From assembly GCF_001613245.1 (NCBI RefSeq), contig NZ_BDBZ01000018.1, positions 1 to 64,000 of the forward strand: a stretch of 64,000 bases of DNA. Reading direction: 5' to 3'. This document shows positions 1-9,153 of the stretch, piece by piece; the first letter of the stretch is position 1; each line of letters opens with the position of its first letter. The position numbers were made by a program, and so were the translations under genes. A model generated the notes under the pieces. The model did no database searches. It was not told the origin of the DNA and saw only the letters and a program-made list of their open reading frames with translations. This stretch comes from Nocardia speluncae NBRC 108251 (GTDB lineage: Bacteria > Actinomycetota > Actinomycetes > Mycobacteriales > Mycobacteriaceae).

Positions 1-131
1 CTTCCAGGGACCTATCGCTTTTAAGGTAACAAGTTGTGTTTGCGCTGGTAGACGTCAAATAATGGTGTCTGAACAGGTGCTCCGGTGGTGATCTGACCCG
101 CTGAACCCAACCAAACCGTCGCAGAGTGGTG

Positions 132-180
132 AATCTCCCCGGGGTTGGTGCTCAGGGTGTGCATCGAACCCGGGGAGATT
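132..180. terminator. Inverted repeat downstream of the MFS operon
   Basis: A perfect 12-bp inverted repeat (132-143 with 169-180, arm AATCTCCCCGGG) surrounds a 25-nt loop just past the stop of the minus-strand MFS gene. It could terminate that operon. The loop is long and there is no T-tract, so a protein-binding site is also possible. Confidence 0.45.
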
Positions 181-196
181 TCTGTGAGCTCGACCA

Positions 197-1717
197 TCAT
201 TTCCTCCGTGTTCTTCCGGTTACGTGGCCGACTGCTGTCCCGGCGGCCACTACGACGACACCGGCGAGGAGCGCTGTGGACATGCCTGCCTGGAAGCTGT
301 CGAAGACACCGGTCATCAGGCCCGAGGGCGCTTCCGGTGCCGATCCCAACCTGACTCCGGCAGTGACCGATTCGCCCACTGCTCGGGCCTGTTCCGGCGG
401 CAGCTGCGACGCGGCCGCGCCGACGCGATCGCGGTAGATGCTGCTGAAAATGCTTCCCATCAGTGCGATTCCGAGGACGGCGCCGAGTTCCCGGGTGACG
501 TCGTTGAGTGCGGACGCGACGCCGTGTTTCTCCTCGGGCAGCGCGGCCATGATCGCTTCGGTGGCCGGGGTCGCGGCGAAGGCTATACCGGCACCCAGTA
601 GGAACACTCCGGCCGCGATCGGCCAATAGCCGGAGTCGGCGTCCAGCGTCGTCATGACCAGCAGGCCGGCGCCTATCATTGCCATGCCGCTGACGACGAC
701 CGACTGGTACCCGAGCTTGGTGTGCAGCTTCGGTACCACCGGTGAGAACACCACGGCCGCTATCGCGAGCGGCATCATCGCCAGGGCTGCGAGGAAGGGC
801 GAGTAGCCCTTGATCACCTGCAGATACTGCAGACCCACGAAGAAGAGTCCGAACATCGCCAGCGATTCGGAAGTGATTATCACGGCGCCCGACGCCAGTC
901 GGCCATGCCGGAAAAGGCGAGGATCCAGAAGTGGGCGTGGGTGACGCAACTCCCATCCGACGAACACCGCTGCGGTGACAGCGGCAAGCCCGAACGCAGC
1001 GATGATTCCGGCTGACCCCCAGCCTCGTTCCGGTCCCTCGATCATCCCGAACACCAGCGACGCTACAGACAGCATCGAGAGCAGGCCACCGCCGACGTCC
1101 ACGCGTTCGCGTCCATCACCGCCCTCGCCAGGCACGATCACCGTTGCGATCAAGGTGAACCCGGTCAGGACGACGTTGAACACGAAAATAGAGCGCCAGG
1201 AGAATATTTCGAGCAGTGCCCCGGCCGTGAGCAATCCGACCAGAGCGCCGCCGACGGTGACACCGGACCAGATCCCTACAGCGCGACCGCGTTCCCCGGC
1301 CGGGAAGACCCGGGTGATGATCGAGAGGGTCATCGGCATCACCGCGGCCGCGCCGACGCCCGCGACCGCGCGCATCGCAATGATCATGCCGATATCATCG
1401 ACCGCCACTACCACCGCCGAGCTGATCGCGAACAAGAGTAGACCTGCGATCAGTATCGCCTTGCGGCCGAGGCGGTCGCCGAGCGCACCCGCCACGAGAA
1501 GCAGGCCGGCAAACGTAATGCCGTAGGCATTGACGATCCAGAGCAGCTGCCCTTCCGCGGCGCCCAGGTCGGCGGCGATATCAGGGACAGCGACCATGAC
1601 AGAGGCCATCATGCCGACGACCGCGACCAGTGCTAGACACAGGACGGCCAGAATCAGATTGCGGCGCAACGGAGTCGGTACCGCCGGAGCCTTGTCGGTT
1701 GAATGTGTGCCCGCCAT
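197..1717 (-). CDS. DHA2-family MFS drug efflux transporter (pump 1)
   Basis: A 506-residue inner-membrane transporter with about 14 hydrophobic segments, the size and layout of the DHA2 (EmrB/QacA-type) family of proton-coupled multidrug exporters. Motif A, with core GDRLGRK, lies at about residues 77-86 between TM2 and TM3. It is the second gene of a minus-strand pair, 30 bp downstream of another DHA2 pump, so the two are probably cotranscribed. The divergent TetR gene is the likely repressor, through the inverted repeats at 3203-3328. Substrate cannot be told from sequence. Two pumps of the same class side by side suggests duplication, but they are clearly diverged. Confidence 0.9.
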   Translation of the reverse strand: MAGTHSTDKAPAVPTPLRRNLILAVLCLALVAVVGMMASVMVAVPDIAADLGAAEGQLLWIVNAYGITFAGLLLVAGALGDRLGRKAILIAGLLLFAISSAVVVAVDDIGMIIAMRAVAGVGAAAVMPMTLSIITRVFPAGERGRAVGIWSGVTVGGALVGLLTAGALLEIFSWRSIFVFNVVLTGFTLIATVIVPGEGGDGRERVDVGGGLLSMLSVASLVFGMIEGPERGWGSAGIIAAFGLAAVTAAVFVGWELRHPRPLLDPRLFRHGRLASGAVIITSESLAMFGLFFVGLQYLQVIKGYSPFLAALAMMPLAIAAVVFSPVVPKLHTKLGYQSVVVSGMAMIGAGLLVMTTLDADSGYWPIAAGVFLLGAGIAFAATPATEAIMAALPEEKHGVASALNDVTRELGAVLGIALMGSIFSSIYRDRVGAAASQLPPEQARAVGESVTAGVRLGSAPEAPSGLMTGVFDSFQAGMSTALLAGVVVVAAGTAVGHVTGRTRRK

Positions 1718-1747
1718 CGTGCAATTCCTTTCGGAGACGGAATGTCG

Positions 1748-3172
1748 TCAGTGGGCGCTCACGCGCATGCCGACGGGCGGCTTCCCGGTGGGGACCAACC
1801 CGAAGGCGGCGACCGCGAATACGAGTGCAGTGACCGCGGCGAAAGTGAAGGCCCGTGTGAATCCAGTGGTGTCGGTACCTCCGCTGTGGAGGCTGACGGC
1901 GGCGATGGTGGAGACCGCCGCCACTCCTAGGGCCGAGCCGACCTCGTGGAAGGTGTTCACCAGCCCGGAGGTAACTCCGGCTCGGGCGTGGTCGACGTTG
2001 GCCAGCGCGGTGGTGGTGGCGGTGACGATGGCCGCCCCCTGGCCGGCGGCGGCGATGGTCAGCCCGATGATCAGCGCAGTCGTGTTGTGCCACAGCGCGG
2101 GTGCGGCGGCGCCGGCCGCAGCGACCAGTAAACCTGCGACGCCGACAGGTCGATATCCGAAGCGGCCGATGAACTGCCCGGCGCTGTGGGCCCCCGCTAT
2201 GGTGCCGAGCGCGACGGGGACGAACAGCAGCCCGGTGATCAGCGCAGAATTCCCTTGCACCTGCTGCAAATAGAACGATCCCAGGAAGAATCCAGTGATC
2301 AGCAGCCCGGTCGCGACCAGCATCAGTAGTGCCCCTGCGGCAACGGGGCGATGCAGTAGTAGCCGCGGATCCAGCAGCGGCGCAGAGATTCTGCGTTCGT
2401 AGGTAACGAAGGCCGCATACAGCACCGCGGCCGCCGCCAGTGGGATAAGTGTCCAGGGATCCGCCCATCCGTTGTCACCAGCGCCGATCAGCCCGTAGAT
2501 CGCCGCACCGGTAGCCGCTGTTGCGACGATCGCCCCGAGTACGTCGATCCGGCTCTTCCGTCGCGCAACCGCGCGCGGCACCAGCCTCGGAATCAGGACC
2601 AGTAGCACTAGCCCTACCGGCACGTTGACGAAGAAGATCCACGGCCAGCCCGGTCCGGCCGTCAGCAACCCGCCGACGAGCACGCCCGCTGCAGCGCCGG
2701 TGCCGCCGAGCGCACCCCACACTCCGAGCGCCCTGTTGCGTTCAGCCCCGCGGAAACTCGTCGTCACGATCGACATCGCGGCCGGCGACAGCAGCGCCGC
2801 CCCGATCCCCTGGCCGACCCGGCCCGACAGCAGCATAGGCGCGTTGATTGCCACGCCCGCCAGCAGCGACGACGCAGTGAAGACCGCCAGCCCGGTCATC
2901 GCCATCCGGCGGGCACCGAGCAGATCTGCCGCCCGGCCGCCGAAGATCATCAAACCGCCGAACAACAGCGTGTATGCGGTGACCACCCAGGTCGTCGCGG
3001 CCCGGCTCAGCTCGAGGTCCTTCCCGATGTCGGGCAGCGCCACCGTCACCACGGTGATGTCGAGGATCAGCATGAACTGTGCGGCAGCAAGTACTGCCAG
3101 TGCCTGCCATCTGCGCGGATCCGGATTGTGTGCGTCGTCGTGGTCGTGTCGAGTGGGCGTCTGTGTGTACAC
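1748..3172 (-). CDS. DHA2-family MFS drug efflux transporter (pump 2)
   Basis: A 474-residue MFS exporter with about 14 predicted membrane segments. TM1 carries the motif LDITVVTVALPDI that is typical of DHA2 pumps, and a motif A-like loop (GGRAADLLGARRM) lies at about residues 78-90. The start is GTG at 3170-3172, preceded by an AGGAG ribosome-binding site on the minus strand. It is the first gene of the MFS pair and is divergent from the TetR gene at 3348. A role in export of a toxic compound sensed by that TetR protein is inferred from layout only. Confidence 0.9.
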   Translation of the reverse strand: MYTQTPTRHDHDDAHNPDPRRWQALAVLAAAQFMLILDITVVTVALPDIGKDLELSRAATTWVVTAYTLLFGGLMIFGGRAADLLGARRMAMTGLAVFTASSLLAGVAINAPMLLSGRVGQGIGAALLSPAAMSIVTTSFRGAERNRALGVWGALGGTGAAAGVLVGGLLTAGPGWPWIFFVNVPVGLVLLVLIPRLVPRAVARRKSRIDVLGAIVATAATGAAIYGLIGAGDNGWADPWTLIPLAAAAVLYAAFVTYERRISAPLLDPRLLLHRPVAAGALLMLVATGLLITGFFLGSFYLQQVQGNSALITGLLFVPVALGTIAGAHSAGQFIGRFGYRPVGVAGLLVAAAGAAAPALWHNTTALIIGLTIAAAGQGAAIVTATTTALANVDHARAGVTSGLVNTFHEVGSALGVAAVSTIAAVSLHSGGTDTTGFTRAFTFAAVTALVFAVAAFGLVPTGKPPVGMRVSAH

Positions 3173-3202
3173 GACAATCTCCTAAGTCGAATGCATATGT
3201 TC

Positions 3203-3223
3203 GAGTTATGGACAACATAACTC
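3203..3223. promoter_or_regulatory. TetR operator candidate 1
   Basis: Perfect inverted repeat GAGTTATG-GACAA-CATAACTC in the divergent MFS/TetR intergenic region, about 30 bp upstream of the MFS start. The core AGTTATGrACAAC recurs in the second site at about 3306-3319, which supports a shared binding protein, most likely the adjacent TetR. Confidence 0.65.
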
Positions 3224-3289
3224 AAACACGCATGTATGAGAAGGCTGGGTATGTACGTCTCGATCAGCGCGACCGACCGACAAACCGGT

Positions 3290-3328
3290 CCGCGTACGGG
3301 CATATAGTTATGAACAACTCGTACGCGG
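3290..3328. promoter_or_regulatory. TetR operator candidate 2
   Basis: A 9-bp perfect inverted repeat (CCGCGTACG at 3290-3298, CGTACGCGG at 3320-3328) encloses AGTTATGAACAACT, which resembles operator 1. It ends about 20 bp before the TetR start codon and so probably mediates autoregulation. Confidence 0.6.
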
Positions 3329-3347
3329 CTGTTCGGAAAGAGGTGGA

Positions 3348-3950
3348 ATGGTGACAACTCCGGCAGGGACCGAGCCGCCCGGTCAGGCGAAACGGGCGGA
3401 TGCCCGGCGCAACATCACCGCGATCCTCGACGCCGCGCAGCAGTGCTTGGTCGCCGATCCGGAGGCGAATATTTCCGAGATCGCGAAGGCCGCCGGGGTC
3501 GGTCGGGTCACGCTGTACGGGCATTTCGCCTCCCGCGCCGAGCTGATCAACGCGGTCTTCGCCCGCGCAGTGGCCGACAGCGAGCGCGTTCTCGACGATC
3601 TCGATCTCGACGGCGATCCCCACGCCGCGCTCGGCCGCCTGGTCGCGGCGTCGTGGCGGATCATCGACGAATTCCGTGCACTACTGCGGGCCGCGCACAA
3701 TTACATTCCCGCAGAACGCATCCGCGTCGCACACGACCGTCCGATGCGCCGTGTGCAGCGGCTGCTCGAACGCGGCCGCGTCGCTGGTGTCTTCCGCGAC
3801 GACTTACCCATCTCCTGGATGGTCGCGGTCTATCACAGCGTGATACACAGCGCCGCCACTGAGATCGCCGCCGGCCGCCTCTCCGACAACGGCGCGGCGG
3901 ATCTCATTACCGCCACTCTGCTGGGAGCCTACGCGCCACCATCGTCGTAA
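3348..3950 (+). CDS. TetR/AcrR-family transcriptional regulator
   Basis: A 200-residue one-component repressor. The N-terminal three-helix HTH spans about residues 20-65 (core ISEIAKAAGVGRVTLYGHF), followed by an all-helical ligand-binding domain with a recognisable TetR C-terminal segment. The ATG start has an AAAGAGG ribosome-binding site. It is divergent from the two MFS pumps with two related inverted repeats between them, the usual arrangement for a TetR repressor controlling export genes and itself. The inducer is unknown. Confidence 0.9.
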   Translation: MVTTPAGTEPPGQAKRADARRNITAILDAAQQCLVADPEANISEIAKAAGVGRVTLYGHFASRAELINAVFARAVADSERVLDDLDLDGDPHAALGRLVAASWRIIDEFRALLRAAHNYIPAERIRVAHDRPMRRVQRLLERGRVAGVFRDDLPISWMVAVYHSVIHSAATEIAAGRLSDNGAADLITATLLGAYAPPSS

Positions 3951-4385
3951 CGCATGTTGTACGGACGGCAACATTATTGGGTCGGGGAAGACTGGAATAT
4001 CCCTGGTCCGGGTGCTACGGCGGGCGATGGCCGGGGTGTTCCAATGGTGTCAGTGATCAGATGGTGCTCGGAACCGGGCGTGGGAGTTGCTGCCACACTC
4101 CTGCCTGCGACCATTCGCTCAACCGGCGCCGGCAATTCGCGCCCGAGACGCCGAACAATCCGGTCGGTAGCTGGTTTCAGCCGATACCTGTGCAAACCAC
4201 GTACAGGATGCCTTCCAGCGCGGATCGGCGATCGGAGCGATGGCGGCCCACGCTGCAGCGCAGCGCAAACTATCTCCAGAACTCATTCTGAACTGATCTC
4301 TGATCCTGGTCATGGGGCACAGGACCGCGCGCCGATGCGAAAGATGCTCTTTCCGAGCAACTTCGGGTGAATCGACGCTAGCCTG
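3951..4385. other. Intergenic stretch with no supported gene
   Basis: The 435 bp between the TetR gene and the RNase H gene contain open frames on both strands, but none with a family resemblance, ribosome-binding site or codon bias that would support a gene. I see no convincing RNA gene here. Confidence 0.5.
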
Positions 4386-5159
4386 ATGGGCGTGGAGGTC
4401 GAGATCTATACCGATGGCGCGTGTAGTCCGAATCCGGGGCCTGGCGGGTGGGGTGCCGTGCTTCGGTTCGGTCGGCATGAAAGGGAGATCTTCGGTGGGG
4501 ATCCCGGTCCCACGACCAACAACCGGATGGAATTGACAGCACCGATCGAAGCGCTGGAGCGGCTCACGAGGGCCTCGGAGGTTCGGGTCTATACCGACAG
4601 CACCTATGTGCGCGACGGCATCACCGCGTGGGTACCGAAGTGGCAGGCCAACGGTTGGGTGACCACGAAGAAGGAGCCGGTCAAGAATGCCGACCTGTGG
4701 AAACGGCTAGTGGATGCGTGTGCGCCGCATGAGGTCGAATGGGAATGGGTGAAAGGCCATGCTGGGCACCCCGAGAACGAACGGGCGGACCGACTGGCCG
4801 TTCGCGGCGCATGCGAGGCCGGTGGGGTCGAGGAGCAGCCCGGAAAGGCTGTCCGTCGTGATCACGCTGTCTCCAAACCCACCAAGGTGCCCGGTGAGCC
4901 TTGCCGAGCTACCACCAAGGCGGGTGTTCCCTGTCCCACGGACGCGGGACTGTCCGGGCTCTGCCATATTCACGATCCCGCTCTGCAGTGCGGAGCAATG
5001 ACCACGAAAGGCAGGCCCTGCGGTATCGCGACTGGCGGCGGACGGTGCAAAACGCATCAGGGGGCGAAGCGTATGCCCGAGTCCGAGGCGCAATCGGAAC
5101 TCGGCTTGCTGGATTTCAAGGGCGATTCGACCGGTGGAACGAGACACCCTCCGATGTAG
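4386..5159 (+). CDS. rnhA: Ribonuclease HI with C-terminal tandem Cys/His motifs
   Basis: Degrades the RNA strand of RNA-DNA hybrids. The RNase HI domain covers residues 1-142, with the catalytic set D10 (YTDGACSPNPG), E49 (NNRMEL), D71 (YTDSTYV) and D135 (NERAD), and H125 in the KGHAGH loop. Usual RNase HI is about 150 residues; this one is 257. The tail holds two tandem motifs, C173-x9-C183-x9-C193-x2-H196 and C202-x9-C212-x8-C221-x2-H224, each with TTKxGxPC, which look like small zinc-binding units. What the tail binds is unknown. The start could also be the GTG at 4392. Confidence 0.93.
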   Translation: MGVEVEIYTDGACSPNPGPGGWGAVLRFGRHEREIFGGDPGPTTNNRMELTAPIEALERLTRASEVRVYTDSTYVRDGITAWVPKWQANGWVTTKKEPVKNADLWKRLVDACAPHEVEWEWVKGHAGHPENERADRLAVRGACEAGGVEEQPGKAVRRDHAVSKPTKVPGEPCRATTKAGVPCPTDAGLSGLCHIHDPALQCGAMTTKGRPCGIATGGGRCKTHQGAKRMPESEAQSELGLLDFKGDSTGGTRHPPM

Positions 5160-5230
5160 ACGGTGGCACCGATCCGCACTGTCCGTCAGGCTGGGCGATT
5201 CAGTTGGCTGGGTGTGGCAGGCTGGTACGT

Positions 5231-7306
5231 ATGAACCGATTAGGTGGTGCCACGTCGCCCTACCTGCGCCAGCACGCGGGCAATCCCGTGCACTGGCAGG
5301 AGTGGGGAGAGGAGGCGATGGCAGAAGCAACCAGGCGGGACGTGCCCATTCTTCTTTCAGTGGGGTACGCATCCTGCCATTGGTAGCTTCGGCCACACAA
5401 TCACTGGTGCCATGTGATGGCGCACGAATCGTTCGAGGACGAGGGAACAGCGGCGCAGATGAACGACGAATTCGTCTGTATCAAGGTCGACCGGGAGGAA
5501 CGCCCCGATATCGACGCCGTGTACATGAACGCCACCGTCGCCATGACCGGTCAGGGTGGATGGCCCATGACGTGTTTCCTGACTCCTGCGGGTGAACCGT
5601 TCTATTGCGGGACGTACTACCCGAAGGTGCCGCGCGGCGGGATGCCGTCGTTCACGCAGTTGCTCACCGCGATCACCGATACGTGGCGGAACCGGCGCGC
5701 CGATGTCGATACCGCGGCCGACCAGGTTGCCGGGGCGCTGCGTGCGCAGGCGAGCGGGCTGCCCGAGAGCGAGCTCCGGATAACCCCGCAACTGCTGGAC
5801 CATGCCGTATCCGCGGCGGTCCGCGATTTCGACGAGGTCCACGGCGGTTTCGGGGGTGCTCCGAAATTTCCGCCGGCCGCGCTGCTCGAGGGGTTGCTGC
5901 GCAGTTGGGAGCGCACCGGCGACCCCGCGGTGCGCGCGGTGGTGGACCGTACCGCCGAGGCGATGGCCCGCGGCGGTATCTACGACCAGTTGCGTGGCGG
6001 GTTCGCCCGTTATTCGGTGGACGCCGCATGGGTGGTTCCGCATTTCGAGAAAATGCTCTACGACAACGCGCAACTGTTGCGGTTCTACGCGCACCTGGCC
6101 CGCCGCACCCCGGACGATCCGCTGCCGCGGCGGATTACCGAGGAACTGGTCGGGTTCCTGTTCGGCGATCTGGCGACCGCGAACGGTTTCGCTTCGGCGC
6201 TGGACGCCGATACGCAGGTGGAACCGGGTGCACCCGGAATGGAGGGCGCCACCTATGTGTGGAATCCCGCCGAACTGGTCGGCGAACTCGGCCCGATCGA
6301 CGGGGCTTGGGTGGGTGAGATCTTCGGGGTCACCACGGCCGGCAACTTCGAACAGGGCAGCTCAGTGCTCACTCGTCTCCGGGATCCGGAGGACACCGAA
6401 CGATTCGAACGTTTGCGCACGGCTTTGGGCGCCGCCCGGGACCGCCGCCCGCAACCCGAGCGGGACGACAAGATGGTCACCGCGTGGAACTGTATGGCGA
6501 TCACCGCGCTGTGCGAGGCGGCCCGCGCACTGGACCGGCGCGACTGGTTCGACGCAGCCGACGAGCTGTCCCGGGTGATCCTCGACGTCCATGTGGTCGG
6601 CGACCGGGTGCTGCGCGCCTCGCTGGGTGGGGTCGCCGGGACCGCGGCCGGCGTTCTCGAGGACTACGCCTGGCTGGCGACCGCGCTGCTGGCGCTGCAC
6701 CAATACTCCGGGTCCGCCGGGTGGCTGCCCGATGTCCACCGGATCCTGGATTCGGCGATCACCCATTTTGCCGACCCGGACGAACCCGGTAGCTGGTTCG
6801 ATACCGCCGACGACGCGGAAACGCTGATCGCGCGCCCCCGGGACCCCATCGACGGCGCCACCCCGGCGGGCGCGTCCGTACTTGCGGAGGCGCTGCTGAC
6901 GGCTTCCGCCGTGGTCGAACCCGAGCGTGCCGGCCGCTATCGTGAACTGGCCGATCAGACGCTGGCCCGGGGAGCCGCTGTCCTCGCCAGGGCGCCCCGT
7001 TCGGCCGGGCAGTGGCTGACGGTCGCCGAGGCCGCGCTACAGGGGCCCTTGCAGATCGCGATATCCACGACCGGATATGAGCCGGTAGGGGACGTGGAAT
7101 TGCTGGAGGTCGTGCGCACCCACGCGCCCGGTGGCGCCATCATCGTCCGGGCGAGTGCGGACACCGTCCCGTTGCTCGCCGACCGCCCTCCGATCGAAGG
7201 CGCCGCCGCGGCCTATGTGTGCCGCGGGAACGTCTGCGATCTCCCGGTGACGACACCACAGGATCTGCGTTCCGCGCTGACCAGAGATACGCCGGCGCCG
7301 ATGTAA
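5231..7306 (+). pseudogene. DUF255 thioredoxin-fold protein interrupted by a TAG-containing 24-nt insert (pseudogene or bypassed gene)
   Basis: Homologous in layout to Rv1084/YyaL-type proteins: an N-terminal thioredoxin-like domain, then a long helical-toroid domain. Reading from ATG 5231 gives the family N terminus (TSPYLRQHAGNPVHW) as far as SVGYASCHW, then TAG at 5384-5386. Eight codons later the same frame resumes at TGG-TGC-CAT, continuing CHV-MAHESFED to 7306 with no further stop. Removing 24 nt (5384-5407) restores the signature CHWCH and a 683-residue protein of normal length. The insert is a multiple of three. A shorter product could start at GTG 5414 or ATG 5417 but would lack the CxxC. 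The rest of the gene shows no decay. It is either a recent inactivation or a recoded gene (see findings). Confidence 0.8.
5378..5407 (+). other. 24-nt insert with stop codon and UUCG hairpin in the CxxC motif
   Basis: TGG at 5381-5383 is followed at once by TAG, and an identical TGG lies at 5405-5407; the six-base flanks are CATTGG and CACTGG. The stop sits in a hairpin: 5383-5387 pairs with 5392-5396 (one A-C mismatch) around a UUCG tetraloop closed by C-G. Matched codons, an adjacent UAG and a UUCG hairpin are the known cis elements of the T4 gene 60 bypass. Function here is untested. Confidence 0.5.
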
Positions 7307-7401
7307 CTGCCGACCCGGAAAATCCGTACCGAAGCCCCGCGGAGCCGGAGGGCCTGAGAGGCGGGCACCCGATCGACTACGAGGCCGGTGAATCCGGCGA
7401 T

Positions 7402-7433
7402 CGCCCTGCGGCGAAATACTCCGCCGCAGGGCG
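7402..7433. terminator. Bidirectional terminator hairpin
   Basis: A perfect 12-bp stem (CGCCCTGCGGCG with CGCCGCAGGGCG) and an 8-nt loop between the convergent DUF255 and cyclase genes. It is suited to terminate transcription from both sides. Confidence 0.75.
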
Positions 7434-7496
7434 GAACTGCTCCGGGTCGGCCCTGTCGTGCCGGTGAGGTGGACCCGGGCTGCGGGTGCCGGGTGC

Positions 7497-9023
7497 TCAC
7501 GGCGTCGGCCCCGGTTCCCGGTCGGTCCACGACGATGTGGGTTCGGTGATCCCGCGGAGTGCTACAGCACCGTGTTTCACCCAGTTCTCCTGCTCGTCCG
7601 CCGTGGCCGCGTCGACGACGCTCTGTGACACGAGGATGCGCCGCGGCACTTCCTTGGCGCGGGTGGTGAGCCGGGCGGCGGCGTTCACCGCATCGCCGAT
7701 GACGGTATATTCGCGGCGGGTGTCGGTGCCGAGGTCGCCGGCGAACACCCGGCCGCGGGCGACCCCGATACCGATATCCAGCTCCCCGGCCGTCGCGACC
7801 TCGTCCCGGATCCGGCGGGCCGCGCGTAACGCGGGGGTCGCGTTGTCCGCCAGGGCAATCGGTGCGCCGAAAATGCACAGCGCCGCATCGCCTTCGAACT
7901 TGTTGACGAGGCCGTCGTTGTCCTCGGTGGCGGAGACCACGGTCGCCAGCAGCCGATTGAGTTTCGCGACGAACTCCTGCGGCGGCAGTCCGGTGGAAAT
8001 CGCCACCGACCCGGTGACATCCACGAACAGTGCCGTCACCTCCCGCACATCGCCGGTCAGGTCGACCCCGCCCGCCAGTGCGCGTTCGGCGACCTCTTCG
8101 CCGACATGCCGGTCGAACACATTGCGCAGCCGCAGCCGCTCCCGCAGATTCGCCGACATCTCGTTGACCGAATGTTCCAGCCGCCCGATCTCGCTGGCGC
8201 TGCCCACCGGCACCCGCACGTCCAGGTCCCCCTGGGTGATGCGGTCCACCGCGATCCGCAGGGCGCGCAGCGGGGTGGCCACGGCGCGGGCCAGCGCCCA
8301 GGTGGCACCCACCCCGACCGCCAGGCTGATCGCCGCGAGATAGATACCGGTGCGGATCCGGTGTTCCTGGGTGGAGGCCGGATCCGCCAGCACCACGATC
8401 AACGCGCTCAGCGGCATCGCGCCGGATACCGCCCAGGCCAGCGCGACCCGGACGAACACCGAGGAACTCCAGTGCATGGTCGCGCCGAGGACACCGGCCA
8501 CGATGGGCACCACGGGCCGGATCACCCGGTCGACGACGAGGTAGGTCAGGCCGGCCGATTCGAGCCCGCCGATGGTGAACATGGCGAGCAGGACGACGAA
8601 ATCGTTCTCCGTGGTGAGCCGGGCCAGCAGCGCTGCTGAGATCACCACCCCCGGCGTCCACATCGCGATCGCCCGCAGCGCTACCGCGATCGGCAGGTGG
8701 AGCAGGCGCCGCGCCTCGTTCGGGGTCGGTTTGCGGGACTGGTCGAGCCAGCCGAAATAGGATGTCCGGTCGCGGATGGCCAAACCGATCCCCGCCAGAA
8801 TCGCCAGGGCGGGGTAGACGGTGACGGCGGCCAGTGCGCCCAATCGGCCGGTGTCCACGCGGCTGGGGAATCCGATGAGCCAGAGTTCGGTGACGATCAC
8901 GGCCAGACCGGCGAAATGTGCGGCGATAACCATCAGCGACAGGCCCGATCGGGCACGGACGCTCCACATCATCAGCCGGGAGATCGCGCCGGGCCGGCGC
9001 CGCACTGCACTGCCGTCGCTCAT
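7497..9023 (-). CDS. Membrane adenylate cyclase, class III, with HAMP domain
   Basis: A 508-residue protein that probably makes cAMP from ATP. The N-terminal half (about residues 30-265) has six hydrophobic segments. A HAMP linker follows (about 265-320, TPLRALRIAVDRITQGDLDVRVPVG is typical), then a class III cyclase domain (about 335-490). Metal-binding aspartates appear in LFVDVTGS and KFEGDAALCIFG, and the transition-state region in REYTVIGDAVNAAARL. The architecture matches the mycobacterial Rv1318c/Rv1319c/Rv1320c/Rv3645 group. It is transcribed toward the DUF255 gene and appears monocistronic. The signal sensed is unknown. Confidence 0.92.
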   Translation of the reverse strand: MSDGSAVRRRPGAISRLMMWSVRARSGLSLMVIAAHFAGLAVIVTELWLIGFPSRVDTGRLGALAAVTVYPALAILAGIGLAIRDRTSYFGWLDQSRKPTPNEARRLLHLPIAVALRAIAMWTPGVVISAALLARLTTENDFVVLLAMFTIGGLESAGLTYLVVDRVIRPVVPIVAGVLGATMHWSSSVFVRVALAWAVSGAMPLSALIVVLADPASTQEHRIRTGIYLAAISLAVGVGATWALARAVATPLRALRIAVDRITQGDLDVRVPVGSASEIGRLEHSVNEMSANLRERLRLRNVFDRHVGEEVAERALAGGVDLTGDVREVTALFVDVTGSVAISTGLPPQEFVAKLNRLLATVVSATEDNDGLVNKFEGDAALCIFGAPIALADNATPALRAARRIRDEVATAGELDIGIGVARGRVFAGDLGTDTRREYTVIGDAVNAAARLTTRAKEVPRRILVSQSVVDAATADEQENWVKHGAVALRGITEPTSSWTDREPGPTP

Positions 9024-9153
9024 CGGCGGGCTAACCGCGGCGGTCGCGGTCGCCGGAGCGGCCGGTATCGAAGGACACGAGTCAGCAGCCTAATCGACAC
9101 CGCCGGGCATATTCCCGCTATCGGCCTGTGATCCCGGCCGGGGCCGCGGCCGG

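Noticed and set aside
197..956. Long overlapping minus-strand frame at 21-956 and plus-strand frames inside the MFS genes
   Set aside because: Arg/Gly/Pro-rich translations without any family resemblance; they are shadow frames of the MFS genes caused by high GC.
5384..5407. Selenocysteine, pyrrolysine or simple UAG readthrough at the DUF255 stop
   Set aside because: Readthrough would add eight residues between the cysteines and destroy CxxC. There is no SECIS-like element and UAG is not a Sec codon.
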